DNA from: Thereva unica
Lineage: Eukaryota > Arthropoda > Insecta > Diptera > Therevidae
Direction: 5' to 3'
NCBI GenBank assembly: GCA_949987705.1
Contig: CATLJY010000081.1
Coordinates: 62,001 to 126,000 of the forward strand
DNA length: 64,000 bases
Every line of letters begins with the position of its first letter. Within the stretch, counting starts at the first letter, position 1. Below are positions 24,540 to 35,922 of the stretch, piece by piece. Made by a program: the position numbers and the translations under genes. The notes beneath the pieces were generated by a model. It did not search any database. It was not told the DNA's origin and saw only the letters and a list, made by a program, of their open reading frames with translations.

Positions 24540-24780
24540 GACCGGCTTATGCCATAGCTATTTAGCCTCAATCTCTCCTTGCATGGTAAATTGGATAAAA
24601 TATCCCAGCTCACCTCAGTTCAGGAGGAGGATAAGTCCGCCCTTAACTTTCTCTGTGAGTGCCCACCACAGCGAGAAGCAGGGTCTCGATGTTCGACAAG
24701 TCCCTGCCCGAACATTCAAATCTAAGCGAAAAACTGAACTTGTTCAAGCGGTCTGTTCTACAAATATGAACTGAAGGGAT
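24540..24780 (+). pseudogene. LINE C-terminal fragment, opposite strand
   Basis: The plus strand gives ALNFLCECPP, the CxC part of the same type of LINE tail, then KTELVQAVCSTNMN at the end. It is the inverted counterpart of the minus-strand copies at 21946 and 23916. Short and frame-limited. Confidence 0.45.
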
Positions 24781-24959
24781 GTAATACAATAGGCCAAACG
24801 AATGGCATGCAGAAAAAACTCTAACTATACGGCGAAAATATTATGTTAGTTTTTACATCAAAATTTTGGGGAAAAATTACCATGCTGTTTGTGACTCGGG
24901 GACGGTGAGAAGTGCATGGTTATAATATGCACTACAGTACTACATAGTAATTTTACCAC

Positions 24960-26705
24960 CAACAAAAAACCATAAAACTATGAAAATTAATTACGGTCTA
25001 CGCCATCTTTCCACCGGAAATTGGGTTTCCTTCGCTGTCGCACCCCATAGGTCTTACCGAAGAGAACTTTCCGAGCAGATTCATTTTCATTCATACGAGC
25101 TAGATGCCCTGCCCACCGGAGCCTCCCGAACTTTATTTTTTTCATAACACCTATGTCGCGAAAGCGCTCGTAGGTCTCGTCATTGTAGTCTCCGGAATCG
25201 TCCTTCCTCACATTAGGGACAAACAATCCTCCGAAGTATTTTCCACTCGAACACGGCTAAGAGGTTTGAGTGCTTTTTGCTAAGCACACACGTTTCAGAT
25301 GCATATGTAAGACCATTGTCTTATATAGTAAAAGTTTAGACGTTTGGTTAGATGCTTGGATTTAAAGAGCCTTGGCAGACTATAGTAGGCCTTGTTGGCT
25401 TTTAGCAGTCATGCGCGCGCGGTTCCTATTGCTATTGCCGGCTGCTAATATTGACCCGAGGTTGGTAAATGATTTTACTAATTCAAACTCTTGTTCCCCT
25501 ACCTTGATTTTGAGACCAATGTTAGGTGTTCTTATAGACGAGGCCACCATGTACTTCGTTTTGCTTTCGTTAATGTGCAGTCCCAGATTTCCTGCCGCCG
25601 CCCGCTTAATATGAGTGAAAGCTTCTTGTACAGCTGTTGTTCTTCCAATGATGTCGTCTGTATAAGCCAGTAATTGGGTGGACTTGGTGAGGTTTGTGTC
25701 CCCTTGATGTAACGTCCGAAGCTCGGATCACTTTCTCCAACGCCAGGTTGAAAAGAAGGTAGGCCAGACCGTCCCCTTGTCGCAATCCATTATATATGTT
25801 GATTGGTCTAGAGAGTGTTCCAGATACCCTTAGTAGGCTTGTAGCATTGGTCATAGTCAACCTACATAGTCTTGTCAGTTTGTTGGGGATACCGACTTCT
25901 CCCATGGTTTTGTAGACTTTCACTCTGGCTATGCTATCATAGTCGGCTGTAAAGTCTATGAAGAGGTGTTGAATTGAGTTTTGAAACTCTAGACATTTTT
26001 CCATAGCCTGCTTCAAGGTGAAAATATTATAAGTTGTTTATTTGTCTGGAACGGGCCCACACTGGTAATGGCCTATCATGTTTTGCACGTATGGAGCTAT
26101 CCTGATAGTGGATAGTGGAGAATATCTTACACGCGGTAGTCGACAACGTTATACCGCGATAATTAGTGCACGTTGTGAAATCTCCTTTTTTATGTACAGG
26201 GCAGAGGATGCCTTTTCTCCAGTCTTCTGGCATCGCTTCTTGCTCACATACTTGCACAATTAATTCACGAATCCCCCCGTGCAATGTAGGCCCTCCATAT
26301 TTAACCAGCCCCCTGGGATGCCGTCGGCACCCGAGGCCTTCTTGTTTTTGACTCGGGTTTTGGCTCTGCTAACTTCTTCTAAGCTTGGTGGCGGCAGTAT
26401 AGCATTATCATCAGATATTTGTGGAGCCTCCGAATCCTCATTTAGCTCGCCATTTAGCAATTCATGAAAGTGCTCTTCCGATCGCACCAAGGTGTCCTTA
26501 GGATCGGTGATCAGATTCCCTGCGAATTGCGTCATACTGCGGACTCTTCGATAGAACTCCCGCACTTGGTGCGGCCGTCACTCTCTGTACTATTCTAGTT
26601 CACAAATGAGGTTTTTCTCCCAGGCTTCCTTTTTTTCGTCTGTGAATTCTTTTTTTCTTTTTCTGAGCTCTACCGAGCTCTCTTCGCGTGCCCGTGTTCT
26701 TTGAG
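24960..26705 (-). pseudogene. RTE-like LINE, 5'-truncated and frameshifted
   Basis: Blocks in order on the minus strand: EEHFHELLNG and KKASGADGIP (26260-26565), PEDWRKGILCPVHKKGD and CTNYRGITL (26027-26284), FIDFTADYDSI and GLRQGDGLAYLLFNLALEKVIR (25606-26016), then KIKFGRLRWAGHLARMNE with GVRQRRKPNFRWKDGVD (24987-25226). This is a full RT palm and C-terminal tail in the order of the intact RTE ORF at 29344, but no endonuclease, and several frameshifts and stops. It is a different family from the intact copy. Its closest relative in the window is the plus-strand fragment at 55690-56290. Confidence 0.75.
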
Positions 26706-26709
26706 ACGG

Positions 26710-27795
26710 CTATTCAACACTTATCTTCCTTTCGAACTTTAGTTTATTGCTTCTCTTGTATTGATTATCACACCATTGCTTTCCTCCTTTATTCATTACA
26801 TCGAGTTCTACATCTGGGCAAAATCAATTTCCACTTCCAGATCCCTTGTCATTTTCGCCAATTTTCCTGTTAATATTCTTTCATACTCTTATACTGATTT
26901 AATTCTTAATGCCGCGACCCTATCACTAATCAGGGTGAAGTCTATGAAGTTATTTGTTAGAGATCTAAGTACACAGAAACCTCCCAAAGTTACTTATGGT
27001 TCCATTATTGCCTCCGTTGAATATAGTCTTGTATTGACCACAAAACTATTGCGAATAGTAATTTATGCTATACACTATTTTGACCGGCCTTGATCGTTTT
27101 TCATGATAAAACCAAAAAACGAAATACACCCAACAATCTTAATTCGAATCTAGTGTGAAACCTAACCCAAACATTTCTAAATACTAGAACAGTTCAACCT
27201 AAACTAATACCAAAGATTACCCACAAAGATACGACACTCTCAAAATTTCCCATAAGCTCCCTTGCGAGTGAATATATCAATCGACAAGGTGCAAGCGAGA
27301 CAAAATTCAATTTAAAAACAAAAAAAAAATCGAAGAAAGAAAGGGTAAATAAAGAAATGTTATTTCACGAAGTGCGAAAGAGACGCACTGATTTCTCTTC
27401 TCCGCAATTTTTTGTGCCGTCTGGACTTTTATTTTGCTTGTGTGAATTCATGTACCATCTTCTTGTACTTCCAGCTCTGCATGTGTTTGTGTAGTTTGCC
27501 GTTGCTCCGCCATCTCGCCATTCCGGAGCGTGTATATGAATAGACAGAAGATCATAGATTTTTACTTTCCTTTTTCTTCGCACAGAAAGGATTACAGTGT
27601 CGTATCTTTCTGAGTTATCTTTGCTAATACTATCTGCATCATCACCCCATTACTTCACATTTCCAGCACGCCATAACTCAATATTGTTCCACTCGATAAA
27701 AATTCTATCAAAAACTCAGCCAATTACTTTTTCTCAGTAAATCGTCTAGAGATCAACGTGGGCAACGGGTGGATCTAATTTCGTTTTATCAAAAG
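26710..27795. other. No recognised gene
   Basis: AT-rich, frames below about 110 codons without domains. Confidence 0.35.
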
Positions 27796-27800
27796 CGAAT

Positions 27801-27822
27801 TACGGCACCGCGCACTGCCGTA
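27801..27822. repeat. 22-bp imperfect palindrome, first copy
   Basis: TACGGCACC then GCGCACTGCCGTA: the outer seven bases are a perfect inverted pair. An identical 22-mer, also preceded by GCGAAY, lies at 38086-38107 in the same orientation. Possibly the end of a repeat family. Confidence 0.6.
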
Positions 27823-27829
27823 GAAAGTC

Positions 27830-28670
27830 GGCCGGTATCCATTGAAGTAAGTCTGAAAAAATTCAAAACGAATAAAAATCTCGCCACAAACCCCGCCATA
27901 TCCACCGAAACAAAAACAAAACGTCGGATGCCATAGTTGTTGTTTGTTCTACGGCAACAAATTTGTTCGCAATGTGGCGACTGTTTCAGGCCATTAAAGG
28001 TATATGGGCCGTGCAATATCTCGTTCTTACCTAACCACATGGGACAACCGATCGCAGAAATAACAACGGGGACCCACAAACTTCTTAAGATGCACAAACC
28101 GCAAAGTGGATCTCAAAAGGGCACGGCGGGGAGGGAGTGTCGGCGATCAAAAGACGGATTGCTGGTGTAATTTAGAGACTAACACGTGCTTCGGCAGTAC
28201 CTAGACGACGAGTGTTATTGTGGTGCTTTTATTAATTCTCTTCTAATTAAATAAATGTGCCCCGATATTATTCTGACGTTTTCTAATTAAAATAGCTGCC
28301 GCGAATATTGAGATTAAATTAAGTTAATGAACAATAATTAACGTTTTGAAAAATACAACGTTGGGAAACCACAAAAAAAGTCACAATTATAAATTATGAC
28401 AAATATAATTGCAACAATTTCAAGTCTCAGTTGAGGCTTTGCTACTTTTTTGTAGTATTCAATTCAGCTAGTTATAATGTTAAATGATTAGGCTTTGAAG
28501 GTCAAATTGATCGTCAGTGGCTTTTAGTTGCAGCTGATCTTGTCATTTCGGATCAAGTTTAATGTTATTGATTGGCGATCTCGCACCGCCGGCGCCAGAG
28601 CCAGTATCGGTAAGCTGACGGGATTCTCCTTGCGTTAGGTGGCATAGTTTTCCAGCAAGGCGCATTCCTT
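27830..28670. other. No recognised gene
   Basis: Frames up to 102 codons (27789-28097, minus) without a domain. Nothing else seen. Confidence 0.35.
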
Positions 28671-28674
28671 AACC

Positions 28675-28925
28675 CCGATGGCCATGATAATGCCAGTTCC
28701 GGTTAAGACGGAGGTTTGCAGCCTTGTGCACAATTTTTGTATAGATTTCACTAACATCCGTGGGCTGCAAACGAATTTATATTCTATGATGTGCCATCTT
28801 TTTGTATATTCTCCCCCAATCTTCGCACTAAGTGCAACCCAAATAATACCTAACGATGGTTTAGATCGTTACCAGAGTTCTGGGTACAAATTAGTGTGCA
28901 ATCTCTCCCTCTTAGGGGAATCGCT
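28675..28925 (+). pseudogene. LINE endonuclease N-terminal fragment
   Basis: The plus frame gives FCIDFTNIRGLQTNL, then FALSATQI and YQSSGYKL. It corresponds to the first 80 residues of a LINE AP-like endonuclease (DFxNIRGL, then a degraded TETQI in which Glu is Ala). It stops at the TTAGG-like repeats at 28933. The later part of a similar endonuclease and its RT lie at 38480-39780 on the same strand, so these may be two halves of one element split by the nest between them. Confidence 0.65.
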
Positions 28926-28932
28926 ATTTATA

Positions 28933-28953
28933 TTAGGTTAGGTTAGGTTAGAT
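28933..28953. repeat. TTAGG-type repeats: LOA-like tail and RTE target
   Basis: TTAGGTTAGGTTAGGTTA then GAT. The last 13 bases (28941-28953, GGTTAGGTTAGAT) recur at 32278-32290 beyond the RTE, making them its target duplication. Read on the minus strand, (TAACC)n also continues from the end of the LOA-like element at 32291, which suggests that the repeat is that element's 3' tail. Confidence 0.7.
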
Positions 28954-31900
28954 GGGGGTCAAATGGTAGCAATGGCCTCAGGGACCTTTGATGGTGCCGG
29001 TACATCAAAGAGATAAATCCTGGGTAACGCCACCTGCGATCTAAGGTCTTCACGATCTAAGATTTTCCGATATGCTACCGAATCCTACCTCAACCTCCAC
29101 GAAGATGTAGATTTTGCATCGGGTGTCCCCTGGATGCTCTTGTCTACACAAGAGTAACAGACTGAGGAGGGTGAAAGGCGAGTGCTTCGCGCCTCAAAAC
29201 GAAGCAAATACCGGACTGGTCCTCCAGGTTGGGGGTTGGGCGGCAGGCTGACAACCTTCCACCGTAAAAACCTACCCGTCACGAATCCTCAAGGCAGGCC
29301 TTGGACAGGACGGACTCAACGGCAACGACTCAGGCAACGGAATATGGAATTCGATTTTGGAACATGGAACGTCAGGACGCTCAACAGAACGGGCGCTCTG
29401 CGTTCGCTTTTATTACTTCTAAAAAAATATAACATAAAGATCACAGCCCTTCAAGAAACAAAATGGACCCACAGTGGTATAATGGATCTAAAAACCCACA
29501 CGGTACTCTCCAGCGGATCATCAAATGGAAGAAGAGAGTTCGGAGTAGCATTCATCATAGAGAAGGAAATGAAATCTCTGATTCTGGACTTCAAACCAGT
29601 CAGCAATAGAATATGCACACTTCGCATTAAAACAAGGCTACATAACATCAGTCTTATAAACGTCCACGCGCCCACAGAAGAGAAAACGGATGAGGAGAAA
29701 GAGGAATTCTACCAAGAGCTAACAAACACCATCAGGTTAATACCGTCAAACGATATTAAAATGGTGCTTGGAGATATGAATGCCAAAGTAGGAAAAGAAG
29801 AGGAGTTCCTAGGAGTCATAGGAAAGCATAGCCTACACAACGTTACCAATGACAATGGTAGTCGATTGATCGATTTCGCAATCTCAAACGCAATGGTAGT
29901 AAGTTCAACAGTGTTCCCGCACAAAGATATACATAAGATGACGTGGCAATCACCAGACGGAGTAACTAATAATCAAATTGACCACGTCCTAATTGAAAGA
30001 AGAGGGGCCACGAGTATACTGGACGTAAGAACAATGAGAGGAGCGTGCTGTGGCTCGGACCACTATCTCGTCAAAGTGAAATTGAGAACCCGGATAGCAA
30101 CTAAAACGCATAGAGTGCAAACTCAACCAAAATACGATATAGATAAGCTAAAACGGGAAGAAATAAGAGATGCCTACCAACATGCTGTCGTACAAAACTT
30201 GAGAGAGGTAGATGAGCAGCCCAACATCAACGACAAATGGGAACAGATCAAAAGCAGCATAAAGGGGGCAGCAGAAGAGGCACTAGGCTGGGCCCCCAGA
30301 CAGACTAGAATTGATTGGTTCAACCAAGACTGTAGAACCGCAATTGAAGAAAGAAACCAGAGCCACCGAGAGTACATCGCAAGGCCAACAAGAGCAAGGA
30401 TGGAAGTCTTCAAGGAAAAAAGGAAAATTGCAGACAAGCTGTGCAGAAAGAAGAAGAGGGAATATCTAAATAGGAAAATCCTACAGATACAGGAAGACTT
30501 CAATGAAGGGATAATTAGACAAGCGTACAAAGGAACTCGCCAGATCACCAATAAGTTCCAGCCAAGAACGGACATCTGCAAGGACGTAGATGGGAACTTG
30601 TTGGCAGATCCTGATAGGATAAAGGAAAGGTGGAGAGAGTATTTTCAGAACCTATTGAATCCTATCTCCCTATCAAACGAGAATGCAGAGACAGAGGCAT
30701 TTGTAATTCCCCAAGATAACATCTCAATAGAACCACCAACACTGGATGAGGTGCGGGAAGCTATAAAAAGGCAGAACAGCAACAAATCGCCTGGCGCCGA
30801 TGGAATAGCAGCTGAGCTGCTAAAGGAAGGAGGACCCCAACTATTAAGAACATTACACGAACTCATATGCACCATCTGGGAGGAAGAAGTTATACCAGAG
30901 GACTGGAAGAAAGCCATTATATGTCCAATATACAAGAAAGGAGATAAACTAAACTGCAAAAACTACAGAGGCATCTCACTCCTCAGCACCAGCTACAAAA
31001 TCTTCACAATCCTTGTGAAACAAAAACTGGAACCTATAGCGGAAAGCCTTATAGGAGAATATCAAGCTGGTTTTAGGACAAACAGGTCAACATCGGACCA
31101 ACTGCTGACCTTAAGGCAAATTCTGGAGAAAACCTGGGAAAGGAATGTAGATGTATACCAGATATTTGTCGACTTTCAACAGGCATATGACTCAATAATC
31201 AGAGAGAGGCTATACGAGATCTTATCGGAAATAGGAGTCCCCTCAAAGTTGATACAACTAATCAAATGCGCCACAAACAGCTCACTAGCGAAAGTAAGGA
31301 TCCAAAATGTTGTAACAGAGGAGCTCGAAGTACGTCAAGGGCTTAGACAAGGAGATGGGCTGGCCCCCATGCTTTTCAACCTGGCCCTAGAATGGGTGAT
31401 AAGGAAAACGTCAGTCCAGAGAAGTGCATCAATAGCTACCCAGTCGGTACAATTACTTGGATATGCGGATGACGTAAACATCGTGGGAAGGTCCTTTTTG
31501 GCAGCAAAAGAAGTCTATGTTGAATTAAAAGAGGCGGCAAAGGACATAGTCCTGAAGATTAACGAAGAAAAAACGAAGGTGATGCAACAATCCAGAGCAG
31601 GACGATTTAGAATGGGAAGAAATATAACCATCGACGAACATAACCTAGAAGTAGTCGATAAAACAGTCTACCTTGGGTCTACTATCACAAAAAGAAACGA
31701 AGAAAAAGAAGAAATAAATAGAAGAATACTACTGGCTAATAGAGCCTTTTATGCCCAAAAACAAATCCTGCACTCAAGATTTGTGCACAGGAAAACGAAA
31801 CTCTCACTCTACAAAACAGTAATACGACCAGTACTGTGTTATGGTAGCGAGACTTGGACTATGACCCAGGACATAGAGGAACGAGTCAACAGGTTCGAGA

Positions 31901-32277
31901 GGAAAATTCTCAGATGCATAATAGGCCCAATCAGAGAGGATGGAATATGGCGAAGAAGATACAACAACGAGTTGTATGAAATTTTTGACGACCCACAACT
32001 CTCAACTTTAATAAAAATCAACAGATTGAGACTAGCCGGCCACGTGATCAGGATGGAGGACAATCGCATCCCAAAACGGCTTATGGCATCAGAAATTTCG
32101 GGAAGTAGGCCAGTAGGTAGACCCAGGAGGAGATGGATAGACTCTGTGACGGCTGACGCAGAGTCAATGCTCAACATCCGGAACTGGAGACATGCTGCAA
32201 GGGACCGTCAAACTTGGAGAAATGCCCTAGAGGAGGCCAAGGCTCGATTTGGGCTGTAGCGCCATTGGATGGATGGA
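28954..32277 (+). mobile_element. Complete RTE-clade LINE
   Basis: A 5' leader of 390 bp, one ORF (29344-32259) and a very short 3' end made of TTGGATGGATGGA. The 13-bp direct repeat GGTTAGGTTAGAT flanks it at 28941-28953 and 32278-32290. A single endonuclease-RT ORF, no RNase H, a minimal 3' UTR and a short tandem-repeat tail are RTE traits. The target duplication and intact ORF point to a recent insertion. Confidence 0.8.
29344..32259 (+). CDS. RTE-type endonuclease / reverse transcriptase
   Basis: 971 residues from ATG 29344; the open frame extends upstream to 29182 but only with non-ATG starts. Endonuclease 1-245: TWNVRT (Asn9), LQETKW (Glu38), LGDMNAKVG (Asp144, Asn146), IDHV, GSDHY (Asp239, His240), all catalytic positions present. 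RT about 440-760: KSPGADGI, YRGISLL, FVDFQQAYDSI (motif A), RQGLRQGDGLAPMLF, YADD with Tyr near 705, YLGSTI. The C-terminal region has LCYGSETW, AGHVIRMEDNRIPKR and RPRRRWID as in RTE/BovB-type elements. It nicks the target and primes reverse transcription of its own RNA. Length matches a full RTE ORF. No stop or frameshift. Fragments of the family lie at 2594, 2783 and 4557. Confidence 0.88.
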   Translation: MEFDFGTWNVRTLNRTGALRSLLLLLKKYNIKITALQETKWTHSGIMDLKTHTVLSSGSSNGRREFGVAFIIEKEMKSLILDFKPVSNRICTLRIKTRLHNISLINVHAPTEEKTDEEKEEFYQELTNTIRLIPSNDIKMVLGDMNAKVGKEEEFLGVIGKHSLHNVTNDNGSRLIDFAISNAMVVSSTVFPHKDIHKMTWQSPDGVTNNQIDHVLIERRGATSILDVRTMRGACCGSDHYLVKVKLRTRIATKTHRVQTQPKYDIDKLKREEIRDAYQHAVVQNLREVDEQPNINDKWEQIKSSIKGAAEEALGWAPRQTRIDWFNQDCRTAIEERNQSHREYIARPTRARMEVFKEKRKIADKLCRKKKREYLNRKILQIQEDFNEGIIRQAYKGTRQITNKFQPRTDICKDVDGNLLADPDRIKERWREYFQNLLNPISLSNENAETEAFVIPQDNISIEPPTLDEVREAIKRQNSNKSPGADGIAAELLKEGGPQLLRTLHELICTIWEEEVIPEDWKKAIICPIYKKGDKLNCKNYRGISLLSTSYKIFTILVKQKLEPIAESLIGEYQAGFRTNRSTSDQLLTLRQILEKTWERNVDVYQIFVDFQQAYDSIIRERLYEILSEIGVPSKLIQLIKCATNSSLAKVRIQNVVTEELEVRQGLRQGDGLAPMLFNLALEWVIRKTSVQRSASIATQSVQLLGYADDVNIVGRSFLAAKEVYVELKEAAKDIVLKINEEKTKVMQQSRAGRFRMGRNITIDEHNLEVVDKTVYLGSTITKRNEEKEEINRRILLANRAFYAQKQILHSRFVHRKTKLSLYKTVIRPVLCYGSETWTMTQDIEERVNRFERKILRCIIGPIREDGIWRRRYNNELYEIFDDPQLSTLIKINRLRLAGHVIRMEDNRIPKRLMASEISGSRPVGRPRRRWIDSVTADAESMLNIRNWRHAARDRQTWRNALEEAKARFGL

Positions 32278-32379
32278 GGTTAGGTTAGATATGGCTGAGC
32301 TTTTGGTTCAAGCCCACACACTTAGGCCAGAAGGATAGGCCCATTGTGATGCCATAGTGATCCCACTTTAAACTTGATG

Positions 32380-35300
32380 TTAAAATGTCGTTTCTTCGTT
32401 AAACCATCTCGAGGAAGTAATGAATCTTCTAAGTTGCGGGATCCCAAACTTCGAGATTTCCGCAAGGTTGCTTAGGAGGTGTAGTACACTTTCCGCCTCG
32501 TCAAGGTTCTTACAGCTTCTGCAGAAATCGTGGGTCTCAAGACCTAAACGGGTCGCATGCGTCCCTATCAGACAGTGTCCGGTTAAGACTCCCACTATAA
32601 CTGAGAGTTCTTGTCTCCCAAGGCTCAGTAATAAGGTAGTTCGCCTGAGATCATAGGAGGGCCAGGTTAATTTGGCTAAAGTGCATTTATTAAGATCCCT
32701 CCAATGCTTTTTCGCTTGTGTGATTGTGTGTTGCTTGCATCGGAGTTTAAAGGAGGCCCAAGGCATACCAACTCTTTCCTTTTCTGGAAGGAGAGTAGCG
32801 GTCGTGCCTCTCCTAGCCAGTTCGTCAGCTTTACAATTTCCCTCTATATTTCGGTGACCGGGCACCCAAACGAGGAGGGTCCTGAACTGCTGAGCCATCT
32901 CGTTAAGAGATCTGCGACATTCAGAGGTAGTTCTAGAGCTGTTTGTGCAGGAGCGCAGGGCTTTCAGAGCTGCCTGACTATCTGAGAAGATGTAGACAGT
33001 CCGGTTCCTATCGCCTTGCTGGTTAATTTGCAGAACAGCTTCTTGTATGGCTAGAATCTCCGCTTGATATACACTGCAGTGATCGGGAAGTCGGAAGGAG
33101 ATTTCAATCGCAAGTTCTGGGGAAAATACTCCTTCTCCCACTCGACCCTCGAGCTTAGAGCCATCAGTAAAAACATTTATGGCATCCTGAAACCTATGTG
33201 GTCTATTTATCCATTCACGACGTGAAGGGATGTGGACTCCGTAGTTCCTCGTGAAGGTAGTTTCGGGAATGCAGAAGTCGGTTTTTGTGGGGATAGTAAC
33301 TGAGTTCAGTACCTTCGTGTGCCCTCCCCTGATTCCAGTCCAGAAACCGGATTCTTTTATTCTAAGGGCTGCGATGGTTGCGCTTTCTCTTGCCACGAGA
33401 TTTAAAGGAGGGAGGTATAACATAACATTTAAGGCCTCTGTAGGAGTGGAGCGAAGTGCTCCTGTTATGCATAACTCCGCACATCTTTGTACTCTCTGTA
33501 ATTTGTTTAACACGGTGGATTTACTCAGAGTTGGCCACCACACTAAAACCCCGTAAAGGAGAATTGGGCGGACGATCGCTGTGTAGATCCATCGCACAAT
33601 GTAAGGGGAGAAGCCCCATTTCTTACCAATGGATTTTTTGCCAGGCGAAAAGCGCGATGTTTGCTTTCTTAATGCGCTCTTCTGTGTTTTCATGCCAGAG
33701 GAGTTTCTTGTCCAGGATTACTCCCAGATATTTGGCACTGTTGTTAATTTTGAGCCTAACATTGTTAAGCCGGGGGTGTTAACGGAGAGGTCTTATACCT
33801 CCTTGTGAAGAGGACCAGCTCCGTTTTTACTGGGTTAACGCTGAGTCCGCGGGTAGCAGTCCAGCTTGAGAGGGTTTGTAGCGCTGCCTCCATGAGATCA
33901 CAGAGGACTTGAGGAAATTTTCCTTTTTTGATGATAACAACATCATCTGCGTACTCCAGGACGTCATGTCCCTCTGCCTGCATGCGTCGCAACAGCTGGT
34001 TCATAGTTACGACCCATAGCAGCGGGGAGAGTACTCCTCCTTGCGGAGTGCCTCTATTTACGGCCTTTCGGACCGAGCTATCGCCCAAGATCGAGCTCAC
34101 CATCCTGCCAGTAAGCATTTGGTGGATAAGAGACACCAACGATGTCTCGATCCCATGTTCTGTCAATGCCAGGGTAATGGCATTCGGCAAAACATTGTTA
34201 AATGCTCCTTCAATGTCAAGAAATGCTACTAATGTATATTCCTTAACCTCGAGGGATTTTTCAATGTGAGATCAGTGAGTGAAGAGCAGTATCAGTAGAT
34301 TTGCCCTTTGTATAGGCGTGTTGTGCGCCAGAGAGTTCCGAAGTTAATATGGTCTGCCTCAGATATATTTCGATTAGCCTCTCCAGAGTCTTTAATAGAA
34401 AGGATGATAGGCTGATTGGCCTGAAGTCTTTGGGTGTTACGTGGGAGGCTTTTCCTGCCTTGGGTATAAAAACTACTTTAACCTCTTTCCAACTAGAGGG
34501 AATGCAGTTATTTTGGAGGCACCCGGTAAACATGGTTTGCAACCAGGGCATAATATAACTAAGAGTGTGCTGCAGTTGTGCCGGCACTATGCCGTCAGGG
34601 CCTGGTGATTTGTAGGGCTGGAAGGTGTTTACAGCCCATTTTATTTTTGCTCTGCTTATGATAGATCTGATCAGCTGTTGTGAGGCTGAAGAGTTGATCG
34701 TGATAGTTGTATCAACTGTAGTACTACTCGGGAAGTGGGTGTCCATAAGTAGTTTCAGGGATTCCCTGCTTGAGTCGGTCCAATCGCCGCCTTCCTTGCG
34801 TAAATAACTAAGCATTGTTGGCGCTTTAGTTAATATTTTACGCAGCCTTGAGGTCTCCGATGTGGACTCTATATTACTGCAAAAGGTAGCCCAGGAGGTA
34901 CGTTTGGCCTTCCTTATTGCCGTCTTGTATCTATTCAGCTTTGACTTATAGCAGCCCCAGGCGGTTTCGCTGTTGCTGCGTCTCGCTGAATTAAATTCCT
35001 TTCTGCACTCTTTTCGGAGTGTCTCAAGTTCGCGAGACCACCATGGGGGTTTGGAGGCCTCTTTATGTGGCCTGTTCGGACAAGCTTTATTAATGGCGTA
35101 AGTGCATTGTTTCGTGAAAATGTCCACAATGCTGTCGAGTTGTTCCCGGTTTTTGGGAATAAAGGGAGGCTTGGGGGCAAGGTTTTTTGCGATAAGCCTA
35201 GTATAGTAGCCCCAATATGTCCTTTGGAGGTTTTTTATTTTGGAAGGGGTGGCTGGGCTCGAGTCCTGCAGTTTGAACTCTATAAATCTATGATCTGAAA

Positions 35301-35922
35301 AGGAGTGTTCCTTCAAAACCTTCCAGACCACTATTCGGTCGGAGTGGCAGTCCGAGACAAGGGTGATGTCCAGAACTTCCTCTCTGTTCTTGGTAATAAA
35401 GGTGGGGTCATTACCTTTGTTACAAATAGCAAGGTTGGTGTTCAGAAGGTAGTTAAAAATAACTTCCCCTCTATCATTGGTGTCCGTGCTGCCCCATTGT
35501 GTATGGTGCGCATTTGCATCTCCCCCCATAACCAGAACCGTGGTAGGATGGGTGAATCTTACCAGGTCTTGAAAGGCCATAGGGGGTAAAGGGCCCTCAT
35601 CATTGTGGGCTAGATAGAAAGGGACCATCCTGATTTTCTTCTGTTTCAACTCTAGGTCGACCACAGTAAGGTCTCCGTTGCTAAATTGAGGGAGAAGAAA
35701 GGTGCTTATGTTATTTTTGACCCGAATACATGTTCTGGGTTTTCCCTTTCCTTTGGTATAAAAGAGATTAAATTTAGGTGTCCTTAAGCCACAGATCCTG
35801 TCACCAGAGATCCATGGCTCTTGGACTAGAGCAACATCGACTTCGCCTGATGCCAGGTGAAGCAGAAGCGAAGCGGATGCTGCTTTACAATGGTGCAGGT
35901 TTATCTGTATCACCTGCACCAT
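32380..35922 (-). pseudogene. LOA-like ORF2: endonuclease, RT, RNase H
   Basis: Three open pieces. 35922-34261: endonuclease starting VQVIQINLHHCKAA, VQEPW, VMGGDANAHH, SDHRFIEF, then the RT N-terminus KSPGPDGI and FRPISLSSF. 34190-33765 with open codons back to about 34259: FLDIEGAFNNV (motif A), TPQGGVLSPLLW and EYADDVV (Tyr codon near 33953). 33693-32380: thumb, then RNase H with FTDGSK (Asp near 33165), YQAEILAI and FSDSQAAL, and the Cys/His tail GLETHDFCRSC. Breaks: a one-base shift near 34261, another near 33770 and a third near 33650. Catalytic residues of the separate domains are still present, so decay is moderate. The start ATG sits at the base of a perfect hairpin at the ORF1 end. 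Confidence 0.85.
35890..35922 (-). promoter_or_regulatory. Perfect hairpin at the ORF1/ORF2 overlap
   Basis: On the RNA sense strand ATGGTGCAGGT (35922-35912) pairs with ACCTGCACCAT (35900-35890) over an 11-base loop. The ORF2 start codon is the first three bases of the stem, and the ORF1 stop (35887-35885) follows three bases after it. This suggests coupled translation of ORF2, but no function is shown. Confidence 0.6.

Noticed and set aside
28933..28953. Insect telomere TTAGG array
   Set aside because: Only about three and a half units, at a LINE tail and the RTE target duplication.
29085..29282. 65-codon minus frame in the RTE leader, and other antisense frames in the RTE ORF
   Set aside because: No domain; opposite to a clear retrotransposon coding strand.
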